Below are positions 1-6,810 of a stretch of DNA of 35,710 nt, piece after piece. The first letter of the stretch is position 1. Each line of letters opens with the position of its first letter. A program made the translations under genes and the position numbers. Below the pieces are notes generated by a model. That model saw nothing but the letters and a program-made list of their open reading frames with translations, made no database searches and had not been told where the DNA came from. Source of the DNA: Candidatus Avelusimicrobium faecicola (GTDB lineage Bacteria; Elusimicrobiota; Elusimicrobia; Elusimicrobiales; Elusimicrobiaceae); assembly GCA_900540405.1 (NCBI GenBank), contig UQFW01000007.1:1-35710 (forward strand). Direction: 5' to 3'.

Positions 1-9
1 GGTACGCGC

Positions 10-43
10 AAAAAAGCCGGCCCCTAAAAAGGCGGGCCGGCTT
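10..43 (-). terminator. Rho-independent terminator of the nuclease-sulfatase-kinase operon
   Basis: Read on the minus strand, AAGCCGGCCC pairs perfectly with GGGCCGGCTT (10 bp, 10-nt loop) and is followed by a run of six T. It lies 22 bases past the stop of the FGGY kinase gene and closes the minus-strand operon. Confidence 0.9.
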
Positions 44-65
44 GAAAAAGTTTCCAGCTACACAT

Positions 66-1517
66 TTATTTCTTTTGGGTGCGGCTCCATTCCAAAAAGT
101 TGCGCCATTGGCGGTTTAACAGCTCCGCCTCTTCCGGCTTGACGGCAGGTTTTACCGCTTGCCCCTTTTGGAACAGCGCCCAAGCGGACGTATCTATATT
201 TAACGCCTGCGCCGCCAAATAGGCCGCGCCCATAACGGTTGATTCCGTTTCCGGGCTTTTGTGCAGGTCGGTTTGCAAAATATCCGCCTGGAATTGCAGT
301 AAAGCGGCGTGATTGGCCAGGCCGCCCGCTACCGTAATGGGGCCTAAATCCACCCCGTAATCTTTAATGTAGTATGCAATATCGGCCACCAAAAAGGCCA
401 CCCCGCGCAACACGCCGGCCACCATATCCGCCCGCTTGGTTTGGGGGGAGAAACCCGCCAGCACGGCAGAGGCATTAAAATCCCAATACGGGGCCCCTAA
501 ACCGCCCAAGGCGGGCAGAAACCACACCGGGCGCTGTGCTTGTGCGCACAGGTCGTCTAACTCGTCCATTTCAAAGGTAAAGCCTAGTTGTTTGAGCCAA
601 TCAAACGCCACGCCGCACGCATTAACCGGGCCTTCCAAAATAAAATCACACTTGCCGTTTGTGCCGGAGGCGGAAACCGACGTCAAAATCCCCGGGATTT
701 GCTTTAGCTCTTTCCCCGCGTTGTGCAGGAAAAACGCCCCCGTGCCGTAATTAATACTGCTACTGCCCGCGTGGAGCCCCATGCCGGCCATAAACGCCTG
801 CTGGTCGCCCACGCACACTAAAATAGGGATTCTCCGCTCCCGGTACTCATACAGGCCGTAATCTCCGGCCGTGGGGCGGATTTCGGGCAGGCAGGCGCGT
901 TTAATGCCAAAGGCGTTTAATAAATCTTCATCCCAATCCCCGGTGTGAATGTTATAAAGCAACGTACGCTGGGCCAAGGTGGGGTCCACCGCAAAAACGG
1001 CGCCTTTGGTTAAATGCCAAATTAAATAAGTGGCCACCGGGCCGACGGCTAAATCGCCCGCTTTGGCCGCGCGGCGCACCGCCGGGATATGTTTTAAGCA
1101 CCAGGCAATTTTGGGGGCGGAATAAAACGGCGTTTTATATAGCCCGGTCAGGCGGTGGATGTCCTGCTGGGGGGTCAGCACGCCTTGAGCTTCCTGCGTG
1201 GCGCGGCCGTCCTGCCAGCTTAAAACCGGGGCCAACGCCTTGCCGGTGCGGCGGTTCCACAAAACCACCGTGGAGCGCTGGGAAGAAACGGCAATCGCGC
1301 TGACTTCCTCCTCCTCCAATTTATCTAACATTTCGTTTAAGAGGGGGATTTGGCTTTCCAACAGTTCCTCGGCGTTGTATTGCGCATACCCTTCCTGCGG
1401 GTGCGCGGGGGCCAGGGTTTCCGCGCGTTTATATAATACCGCGCCGGAGCCGTCCACCGCAAACACGCGCGTGCCGGAACTGCCTTGGTCCAACGCTACA
1501 ATGACATTATTATTCAT
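66..1517 (-). CDS. FGGY-family carbohydrate kinase, glycerol kinase-like
   Basis: This is a sugar/polyol kinase of the FGGY family (483 aa; E. coli GlpK is about 500) that would phosphorylate a small polyol with ATP in the cytoplasm. Visible family motifs are the N-terminal phosphate loop ALDQGSSGTR (residues 8-17), SWQDGRA (100-106), GDQQAFMAG with the catalytic Asp, YGTGAFFLHN, GLGAPYWD and the C-terminal AGGLANHAALLQFQADIL, all closest to glycerol kinases. However, the glycerol-contacting Arg-Glu pair of GlpK (NQRET) reads SQRST here (R81-S82), and the Tyr of the YFS motif appears to be Phe, so glycerol is not assured as substrate. I chose ATG 1517, with AGGTGG 8 nt upstream, over an in-frame TTG at 1523. 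It overlaps the sulfatase stop by 8 nt, suggesting translational coupling. The neighbouring phosphoglycerol-transferase-like gene fits a role in glycerol or lipid-headgroup recycling (inference). Confidence 0.85.
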   Translation of the reverse strand: MNNNVIVALDQGSSGTRVFAVDGSGAVLYKRAETLAPAHPQEGYAQYNAEELLESQIPLLNEMLDKLEEEEVSAIAVSSQRSTVVLWNRRTGKALAPVLSWQDGRATQEAQGVLTPQQDIHRLTGLYKTPFYSAPKIAWCLKHIPAVRRAAKAGDLAVGPVATYLIWHLTKGAVFAVDPTLAQRTLLYNIHTGDWDEDLLNAFGIKRACLPEIRPTAGDYGLYEYRERRIPILVCVGDQQAFMAGMGLHAGSSSINYGTGAFFLHNAGKELKQIPGILTSVSASGTNGKCDFILEGPVNACGVAFDWLKQLGFTFEMDELDDLCAQAQRPVWFLPALGGLGAPYWDFNASAVLAGFSPQTKRADMVAGVLRGVAFLVADIAYYIKDYGVDLGPITVAGGLANHAALLQFQADILQTDLHKSPETESTVMGAAYLAAQALNIDTSAWALFQKGQAVKPAVKPEEAELLNRQWRNFLEWSRTQKK

Positions 1518-3429
1518 GTTCAAACCACCTGTTTTCTTTCAGCAAGGTATAAGCGGCTTTATCCAACGCTTGCAGTTTTTCGGCCGCTTCTTGGGCATTA
1601 AAACTATCTTGTTGGGCCTCGCTATCCAATAACTGCGCGCCGCTGTGGCGCACGGCCCCTTGCGAGGTAATCAGCCCGATGTTTACCCCTTCGGACACAA
1701 ACGCAAAACGCTCGTCCCGGCGGGAAGTATCCAACATATTGCGCCCAAACGCCGTATACGGAACGTGCAGGCCCGTAAGCGCGTAAAGGGTGGGCACTAA
1801 ATCCAACTGGGATACCGTCATACTGCGTTTTTCCGCCGGGAGCAGTTTGGGGGCGTACATCACCAGCGGAATACGGAATTTGTCATACAGGGAATCCGTC
1901 TTGGCGCCGGACGTATGGTCCGCCACAAAAATAAACACCGTGTTATCAAACCAGCCGTCTTCTTTGGCGCGTTTCAAAAACTCGCCGATAGACCAGTCCG
2001 CATACGCCAACGTATTTTTGAACCCGGTTTCCCAATCGTCGCCCTCGTATTTGTTAAACTGCGGGAGCGTGCGCGCAAACGGCTCGTGCGTAATGCCGGT
2101 AAACACCATGCCCATAAAATTTTTCTCTTTGCGGTTTTTAATTTTATCCGCCGCAAACATCAGGGCCTCGTAATCATAGCCGAAAGGGGCCTTATCCTGG
2201 TATTTTAGCAGTTGGGGGATGTCTTCCCACCCGTAAGACTCTTTGGCCCCTAAAAAGGAAGCTAACGCGCACATACGGTACGAATCCCGGTGGGACGTCT
2301 GCGCGAAAAACGTATAGTAGCCGGCATTGGAAAAATTTTTGGGCATGGGGGATAAGGCAGTCAGTTCCAGCCCATAGCCGAACATCGGCAACCCCGGAAT
2401 TAACGGCACGCCGCCAAAAACCGCCGCAAACCCAAAAATACTGCGCAGGCCCGCCGCATACGCATTGGTAAATGTTAGGCCGTGTTTTACTAAATCATCA
2501 AATACCGGGGTGACGCCGTAGCTCCCGCCGGAAAGCGAATCCACAAACCGCGGGTGCCAACCCTCTAGTAAAACAATCATAATGTTTACATCTTTTAGCT
2601 GGGTGGGGGCGTCGCTTTCCCGCATGAGGGGATAAAGTGCATAAGTTCCGGTTTCCCCGGGCGAAAAAAGCTGTTCGCGCGCCAGGCGGATAGCTTTATC
2701 AACAGGATAATCGTTCTGCACGTCCACGCGCCCTTTGCGCCCCACCTGATAGGCCGTAAAAGCACCGTTGAGCGTCAGCGCGGCGGCCGACGGCGTACGC
2801 GCGTAATTATACACGTCCGCCACGCCTAAGGACTTGCCGCGCCCCAAATGCCCGCGCACGCCCAAAATAATCAGCAGGATTATGAGTAGCAGTTTGCCGC
2901 CCTCGGCCAGCGGGGAGCCGAACTGCGGGGCAAAGCGTGTGGTAATTTTCCAACGGATAAAGCAGCACGCGCCCGCAAACACCGTCAACAAACCCACTAG
3001 CGGCCACAAGGCAGGCCCGAACATATAAGAAATAACAAAACCCCAATCGTGCGAAATTTGCACGATTTCTTCGGCAATATGGCGGTTTACTTTGGGGAAG
3101 TAAATTAAATCCGCCGCCAATACGCCCGCCAGCACCAGCATTACGCCCGCAATAATGTATAGGAGCCACTTGGCCCAACGGCGGGAATTAACCGGCAAAT
3201 TAAGCAGAAAAATCAGCGGCCCCAAAAACAGCGCAATAACGGAAAAATCAAACCGCATTCCGTTCAAAAACGCGCTCCAAATTTCCGGCTTTGTTAAACC
3301 CTCAAAAACAGGGCGGAAACTTTCAAACAAGGCCACGCGGGCGGCCAAAAACATAGCCGCGGCCAAAAGAACAATATAAAAAGACCAACGAAAACGAAAA
3401 TCCGACTTTTGCGGTTTTTTTATCCACAT
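1510..3429 (-). CDS. LtaS-like membrane sulfatase / phosphoglycerol transferase
   Basis: This is an integral membrane enzyme of the alkaline phosphatase/sulfatase superfamily (639 aa). Residues about 15-240 carry five hydrophobic segments, and the rest is a sulfatase domain expected on the outer face of the inner membrane. Metal and active-site motifs visible are IVLLEGWHP (Glu), YAAGLRSIFG (the Ser after Arg sits where LtaS has its Thr nucleophile), GITHEPF (His) and FIFVADHTSG (Asp-His). The family moves glycerol-phosphate or phosphoethanolamine headgroups onto envelope glycans or lipids; the acceptor here is unknown. The start ATG at 3429 has CGGAG upstream and lies 3 nt after the nuclease stop. 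The FGGY kinase downstream overlaps it. The nucleophile is Ser rather than the usual Thr, which other superfamily members tolerate. Confidence 0.85.
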   Translation of the reverse strand: MWIKKPQKSDFRFRWSFYIVLLAAAMFLAARVALFESFRPVFEGLTKPEIWSAFLNGMRFDFSVIALFLGPLIFLLNLPVNSRRWAKWLLYIIAGVMLVLAGVLAADLIYFPKVNRHIAEEIVQISHDWGFVISYMFGPALWPLVGLLTVFAGACCFIRWKITTRFAPQFGSPLAEGGKLLLIILLIILGVRGHLGRGKSLGVADVYNYARTPSAAALTLNGAFTAYQVGRKGRVDVQNDYPVDKAIRLAREQLFSPGETGTYALYPLMRESDAPTQLKDVNIMIVLLEGWHPRFVDSLSGGSYGVTPVFDDLVKHGLTFTNAYAAGLRSIFGFAAVFGGVPLIPGLPMFGYGLELTALSPMPKNFSNAGYYTFFAQTSHRDSYRMCALASFLGAKESYGWEDIPQLLKYQDKAPFGYDYEALMFAADKIKNRKEKNFMGMVFTGITHEPFARTLPQFNKYEGDDWETGFKNTLAYADWSIGEFLKRAKEDGWFDNTVFIFVADHTSGAKTDSLYDKFRIPLVMYAPKLLPAEKRSMTVSQLDLVPTLYALTGLHVPYTAFGRNMLDTSRRDERFAFVSEGVNIGLITSQGAVRHSGAQLLDSEAQQDSFNAQEAAEKLQALDKAAYTLLKENRWFEHE

Positions 3430-3432
3430 AAT

Positions 3433-4704
3433 TTACTCCGTTTTTTTAAGCTCCAGTTCTACGCTTTCCTGCGGGGTGCCCAGCGCGCCCAAACGCGCTT
3501 TTTGCTCCGCGGGAACCGTATTATCCGTCAGCAAGGCTTCCACCGTGCTTTGCGTGGGAACCAGGGTTTTGTGCAATAAATTTAAGGAGCGCAAAAGCTC
3601 CACCACTTTTTGTTTATCGTTAAATTGGGTATGCGTCAGGCGTTTTAGCTCGGCCTGATAATGCGCGCCGAAATGGCGGTCAAAATGCTGTGCCTGCATA
3701 AGCGCAATAATCTCTTTTTTCAATTTTTCGTAATCTTCCAACGCCGCACCGCAACGGTCAATTTTATCGCTTAATTCTTCCTGCGGTGTTTTTTTAAGCG
3801 GCGCGGGGGCCGGGGTGGCCTGCGCTTGCGGCAGAGGGGCCGCCGCCGGGGCCGGGTTTATTAAACGCGCGCCATAACCGCTGGGGCCGGTGTATTCTTT
3901 ACCTGTAAATACAGGGCAGATGTTGCGGTAATCGCACCAGCGGCATTGGTTTTCTCCGGGAGTGGGGGAAAACTTACCCGCGCGAATTTCGTCCGCCACC
4001 GCCAAAACCCCGTGCCAAAATTCCGTAATTTGTTGGTCGTCGGCGCGCTCAAAATACATTTCTTTTAGGGTAGGCAGATGATAAAAGCAGAGTTTTTCCA
4101 CCTTTACCTGTTGCACGCCCGGGTCCTTTTGTTGGACCAGTTCTTTAATGGCGGGGCTCATTTCGGCCACTTTTTGATACATATATAACTGGTCCGGCGC
4201 GCGCTCCACCGTTTTGCCGGTTTTATAGTCCAAAATCATCACTTTGCCGTCGCCCAGGTAGTCAATACGGTCCAAAATGCTAATCAGATTTAAGCCGTCC
4301 GTATCCAGCTTGGACATCATTTCCACAGACAGCGGATGCGCGAACGTGGCCGCGTGCTTTTGGTAATAGGTTTCAATAATGCGGCGGCCTTCCTGGTAGC
4401 CGGCGGCTTCTTTTTCCGCACTGGCATAGCCTTTTTTTTCAAAAGAGGTGCTTTGCCAATCTTTCGTAAAAAAATCCAACGCTTGCTGTAAAGTGGGGAA
4501 AGCGGGATTTTTTATATCGTAAATGTACTCCATCACCGCGTGGAGCGCCGTGCCGAACGCAAAGTAGTATTTCGGCTTTTCCGGCAACATCAGCACATAG
4601 CGGAATTTGTATTTTTGCGGGCACTCTTTATACATGCCCAATTTAGAATAAGAAAACGATAAATTTTTAGCCATATAAACCCCAACAGATAATATTATTT
4701 CCAT
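3433..4704 (-). CDS. PD-(D/E)XK nuclease with Fe-S cysteine motif (RecB/AddB-C/Cas4-like)
   Basis: This is a RecB-family nuclease domain protein (423 aa). Seen in order are FSYSKLGMYKECPQKYKFRY near the N terminus, AFGTALHAVMEYIYD (His), an Asp in ILDRIDYLGDGKVMILDYKTGK with the DYK catalytic motif, and a C-terminal CRWCDYRNIC. The early Cys plus these three Cys match the four-cysteine Fe-S cage of AddB/Cas4 nucleases. A low-complexity Pro/Ala linker follows, then a C-terminal helical part. No helicase domain and no CRISPR array is nearby, so a role in DNA repair is more likely than Cas4 function (inference). Two starts are possible. ATG 4704 lies exactly 6 nt after a TAAAAT box and fits the leaderless pattern used by other genes here. 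ATG 4674 (MAKNLSF) has TTGGGG upstream and matches the usual family N terminus. I kept 4704. Confidence 0.8.
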   Translation of the reverse strand: MEIILSVGVYMAKNLSFSYSKLGMYKECPQKYKFRYVLMLPEKPKYYFAFGTALHAVMEYIYDIKNPAFPTLQQALDFFTKDWQSTSFEKKGYASAEKEAAGYQEGRRIIETYYQKHAATFAHPLSVEMMSKLDTDGLNLISILDRIDYLGDGKVMILDYKTGKTVERAPDQLYMYQKVAEMSPAIKELVQQKDPGVQQVKVEKLCFYHLPTLKEMYFERADDQQITEFWHGVLAVADEIRAGKFSPTPGENQCRWCDYRNICPVFTGKEYTGPSGYGARLINPAPAAAPLPQAQATPAPAPLKKTPQEELSDKIDRCGAALEDYEKLKKEIIALMQAQHFDRHFGAHYQAELKRLTHTQFNDKQKVVELLRSLNLLHKTLVPTQSTVEALLTDNTVPAEQKARLGALGTPQESVELELKKTE

Positions 4705-4710
4705 TCTATC

Positions 4711-4716
4711 ATTTTA
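4711..4716 (-). promoter_or_regulatory. -10 box of the nuclease-sulfatase-kinase operon, probably leaderless
   Basis: TAAAAT on the minus strand is followed by 6 nt and then the ATG at 4704. No clear -35 is seen (only a T-run at the right distance). The spacing puts the likely transcription start at the A of the ATG. Confidence 0.5.
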
Positions 4717-4754
4717 TGACGGAAAAACAATATAAAAAATCCGTTATAGGCGCT

Positions 4755-4944
4755 CCGCCCGGCATTACCCGGATGTTAAAAGATAGGTCCCGAGAAAATA
4801 AGCCGTTCAAACGCTTTGCTTCTTGCCTATTAAGAAACCCCGGGCACAGCAGGAGCCCAAACGCATGGGCTCCGCCCGGAAATTAAGAAACCCCGGGCAC
4901 AACAAGACCGCTCAAACATGGTATAGCGCCGCCCGGCATTACCC
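4755..4944. repeat. Intergenic direct repeats
   Basis: The gene-free stretch 4705-4997 holds two kinds of exact direct repeat. A 20-mer, attaagaaaccccgggcaca, occurs at 4829-4848 and 4882-4901. A 16-mer, ccgcccggcattaccc, occurs at 4755-4770 and 4929-4944, with a shorter piece at 4872-4879. Between them GGAGCCCA and TGGGCTCC (4852-4873) form a small inverted repeat. No ORF is credible here. It looks like decayed or duplicated repeat units rather than a CRISPR array, because spacers are irregular. Confidence 0.7.
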
Positions 4945-4971
4945 ATAAAAATCCCCGCCGGGTGGGCGGGG
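4942..4971 (-). terminator. Rho-independent terminator after the exported-protein gene
   Basis: On the minus strand CCCCGCC pairs with GGCGGGG around a 5-nt loop and is followed by ATTTTTAT. It lies 27 bases past the stop at 4998 and separates that gene from the nuclease operon. Confidence 0.85.
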
Positions 4972-4997
4972 AGTGGAGAAAAATACAACACTTATAA

Positions 4998-5896
4998 CTA
5001 GTTGCTAAAGCCAATGCGTCTGCGCGGCATGTCGGTTTTAGGCGTTTCCGCTTTTACCTTGCTGCGTAAAAATTTGGTAAAAGGCGTTTGGAAAGTTTTA
5101 TCCAATTTAGTAGCCAACATCGTCAGCGAGCCTTCATACGCACTGGGATAAGTATTGAGCAAATACACCAAATCCGTCATATTTTGGGCCGCTTCTTTGG
5201 AATAGCGGGTCAGCTCTTTATTCAAGCGGTTGCGGGTGCCGATTAAGCGGCCCTTTTCGGCCATATTGACGGAAACCGATATATACCGTTCGGTATCCAC
5301 AAGGCGGCGGCTGACATCCAACATCTTTTTATCCAATTTAAGCAAGTTGCGGCTTAAATGGGCTACCAACGCAGTAAACGGTTCGGGCAAATCGCCATAT
5401 TGAGGAATCAAATCAATAAATTCCGTAAAATAGCGGGGCGAAATGTTGGCATAGCGGGCAGGGTCAGCAGATAAGGCAAACAGCCCGGGGATATCCTTTT
5501 CTTTAGCCGGCAGGAAGCGGGAGTTTCTTTCCCGGTACAGTGCCTCGCCGTAAGCAAAAGATTCTTTATTATAGCGTTCCGTTAAATCTTTCAACATAAC
5601 GGCGCTTTCTTGTTTAATTTGTTCAATCAGAGCCACTTTTTGCGCATGGGTTAATTTGTCCTGAAGCATAACCTGCATGGCCTTTTGTTGGTTAATAGAT
5701 TGTAAAGCGGCAATGTTCTGGCCCGATAATTCCGCGCGGGAGTGCCACACTTTGCTGCTGATATTTACCGCTTTCTTTTCTACTGCCGGGGTCTTTTTAG
5801 CGGTTTTTAATATTACTCTTTTAGGGGCGGTTTTTACCCAAAAACCGGCCCGGCAAGTAAACACAGGCCAACGAGGGCGTACATGATGTTCTTCAT
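4998..5896 (-). CDS. Exported protein of unknown function, signal peptide out of frame (frameshift near 5837-5845)
   Basis: I do not recognise this family. The long open frame runs 4998-5864 (288 codons, GTG start, no ribosome-binding site). Upstream, ATG 5896 has a good AAGGAGCC site and encodes the signal peptide MKNIMYALVGLCLLAGPVFG, then hits TAA at once. That peptide is in a different frame from the body. One extra base in the T-run or G-run of GGTTTTTGGG would join the two frames and read on as VKTAPKRV. So the gene as sequenced has a one-base deletion, either a true mutation or an error in a homopolymer. The mature part is helical and charged, with long Lys/Arg/Glu/Gln stretches that suggest coiled coil, and ends MPRRRIGFSN. 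A terminator follows at 4942-4971. It stands alone as a single-gene unit. A periplasmic location is inferred from the signal peptide. Confidence 0.7.
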
Positions 5897-6246
5897 AAGT
5901 TTTAGGCTCCTTTTTTTATTTTTTCATTTACTTTGTTGTATTTTAGTATGAAATAAAATTTTTTTTATTTTTTCCAGTAAAAAAAGGACCTATTTTTTGC
6001 CTGTTTTATTTTTTCCTAGGACTTTTTTATGGTTTTACCGTCGGAGCGGGTGGAAAATTTTTATTCAAAAAAATAGGTCCAAATTCAAAAAAATAGGTCT
6101 TTTTTGTTGGAACAAAACCGCAAAACTTTACAAAAAATAAGGATTTTTTATTTTATTTTTCAAACCGTTTATAACTGTTTTGCGGCTTTTTTATCACACT
6201 TTTTGCCGGCTGTTTTTACGGCACCCGCGCCGTTTATGAAGATTTT
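5897..6246. other. AT-rich non-coding spacer upstream of tRNA-Arg
   Basis: About 350 bases without a credible ORF, dominated by long T and A runs. It holds the TAGGTCC motifs listed separately and probably the promoter of the minus-strand exported-protein gene, for which a TAAAAT box is visible on the minus strand near 5940. No RNA family is recognised in it. Confidence 0.6.
5986..6099. repeat. Cluster of A-tract/TAGGTCC motifs
   Basis: A 17-mer, attcaaaaaaataggtc, is repeated exactly at 6063-6079 and 6083-6099 (period 20). An inverted copy, GGACCTATTTTTT, lies at 5986-5998, and a related CCTAGGACTTTTTT at 6015-6028. The same A-tract plus TAGGTCC half-motif is found in the element at 34707-34734. 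Confidence 0.65.
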
Positions 6247-6275
6247 TTGAATCTTTTATAATTTTTTTGTAAAAT
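6247..6275 (+). promoter_or_regulatory. Sigma70-type promoter of tRNA-Arg
   Basis: TTGAAT (6247-6252), a 17-nt spacer, and TAAAAT (6270-6275). This places the start of transcription near 6282, about 19 bases before the tRNA. Confidence 0.7.
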
Positions 6276-6300
6276 ATATGTGTTCATTAGTACATCTTTT

Positions 6301-6372
6301 GCCCCCATAGCTCAATGGATAGAGCATCTGCCTTCTAAGCAGGGGATATAGGTTCGATTCCTATTGGGGGTA
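6301..6372 (+). tRNA. tRNA-Arg (anticodon TCT)
   Basis: The sequence folds as a cloverleaf. The 7-bp acceptor is GCCCCCA with TGGGGGT (the outermost pair is a G-U). The D-arm is GCTC/GAGC, the anticodon stem TCTGC/GCAGG around CTTCTAA, with anticodon TCT at 6334-6336. The T-arm is ATAGG-TTCGATT-CCTAT. The discriminator is A at 6372 and CCA is not encoded. It reads AGA/AGG arginine codons. It has its own promoter, and no tRNA neighbour is seen. Confidence 0.95.
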
Positions 6373-6378
6373 TTTCTT

Positions 6379-6490
6379 CCTAATTTTTTCCATTTCGTTG
6401 TTGTTCCTCCGGTCGGATACCTCCGCGCTGCCGCGCGTGTGCCCACGGTATACCTCCCGTCGTCACGCCTAGAACTGAAAAAAATTAGTT
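6379..6490. other. GC-rich structured element bounded by an inverted repeat
   Basis: CTAATTTTTTC (6380-6390) and GAAAAAAATTAG (6477-6488) form an 11-bp inverted repeat with one bulged base. It encloses about 85 GC-rich bases with two copies of ATACCTCC (6417-6424 and 6450-6457) and a self-complementary GCGC-rich core. No RNA family is recognised and no ORF is convincing. The element follows the tRNA directly and may be a small structured RNA or a mobile-element scar. The rest of 6491-6650 shows only a repeated TGCTGACAAA and the palindrome ATTGCCGGCAAT (6618-6629). Confidence 0.4.
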
Positions 6491-6653
6491 TGAAACCCCT
6501 TGCACGCTTGTAATATCGCAAGAAACTTAAAAGTATTTTTGAGGCGTAAAGATTTATTCTCCGCCGGGGGCATTTTTTATCGTCGGAATGCTGACAAAAT
6601 TGCTGACAAATTATTTGATTGCCGGCAATTTTTTTATGGCAACAGATAAGTCC

Positions 6654-6701
6654 GCCGCCCCGGAAAGTTTTTTATATTCCGCGCTTTGGGGCGGCTTTTT
6701 A
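6654..6701 (+). terminator. Probable plus-strand terminator
   Basis: GCCGCCCC (6654-6661) pairs with GGGGCGGC (6688-6695), with an inner GGAA/TTCC pairing, and TTTTTATTTT follows. It would end a plus-strand transcript coming from the tRNA region, which supports transcription of the non-coding stretch 6373-6650. Confidence 0.6.
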
Positions 6702-6754
6702 TTTTGTGTCCGCCCGGGCCCCCTTATAATGCCTTCAAATGTGCCCCATATCAT

Positions 6755-6783
6755 AAAAAACCCCGGGCCAAATAAACCCGGGG
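6755..6783 (-). terminator. Terminator of the giant MFS-fusion gene
   Basis: CCCCGGG pairs with CCCGGGG on the minus strand around a 9-nt loop and is followed by TTTTTTAT. It lies 27 bases beyond the stop codon at 6811. Confidence 0.85.
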
Positions 6784-6810
6784 TCTTTTCATTTTCATTC
6801 AAAACAACAC

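Noticed and set aside
4829..4944. CRISPR array
   Set aside because: Only two copies of the 20-mer and two of the 16-mer, with irregular spacing and no further repeats; no interference genes beside the Fe-S nuclease, which is not enough for Cas4.
5837..5845. Programmed -1 ribosomal frameshifting in GGTTTTTGGG
   Set aside because: The sequence is not a canonical X XXY YYZ slippery heptamer in the signal-peptide frame (GTT TTT GGG), and no downstream stimulatory hairpin is evident. A simple one-base indel is more likely.
6301..6700. Integrated element with tRNA-Arg as attachment site
   Set aside because: No integrase gene and no second copy of the tRNA 3' end were seen in the window.
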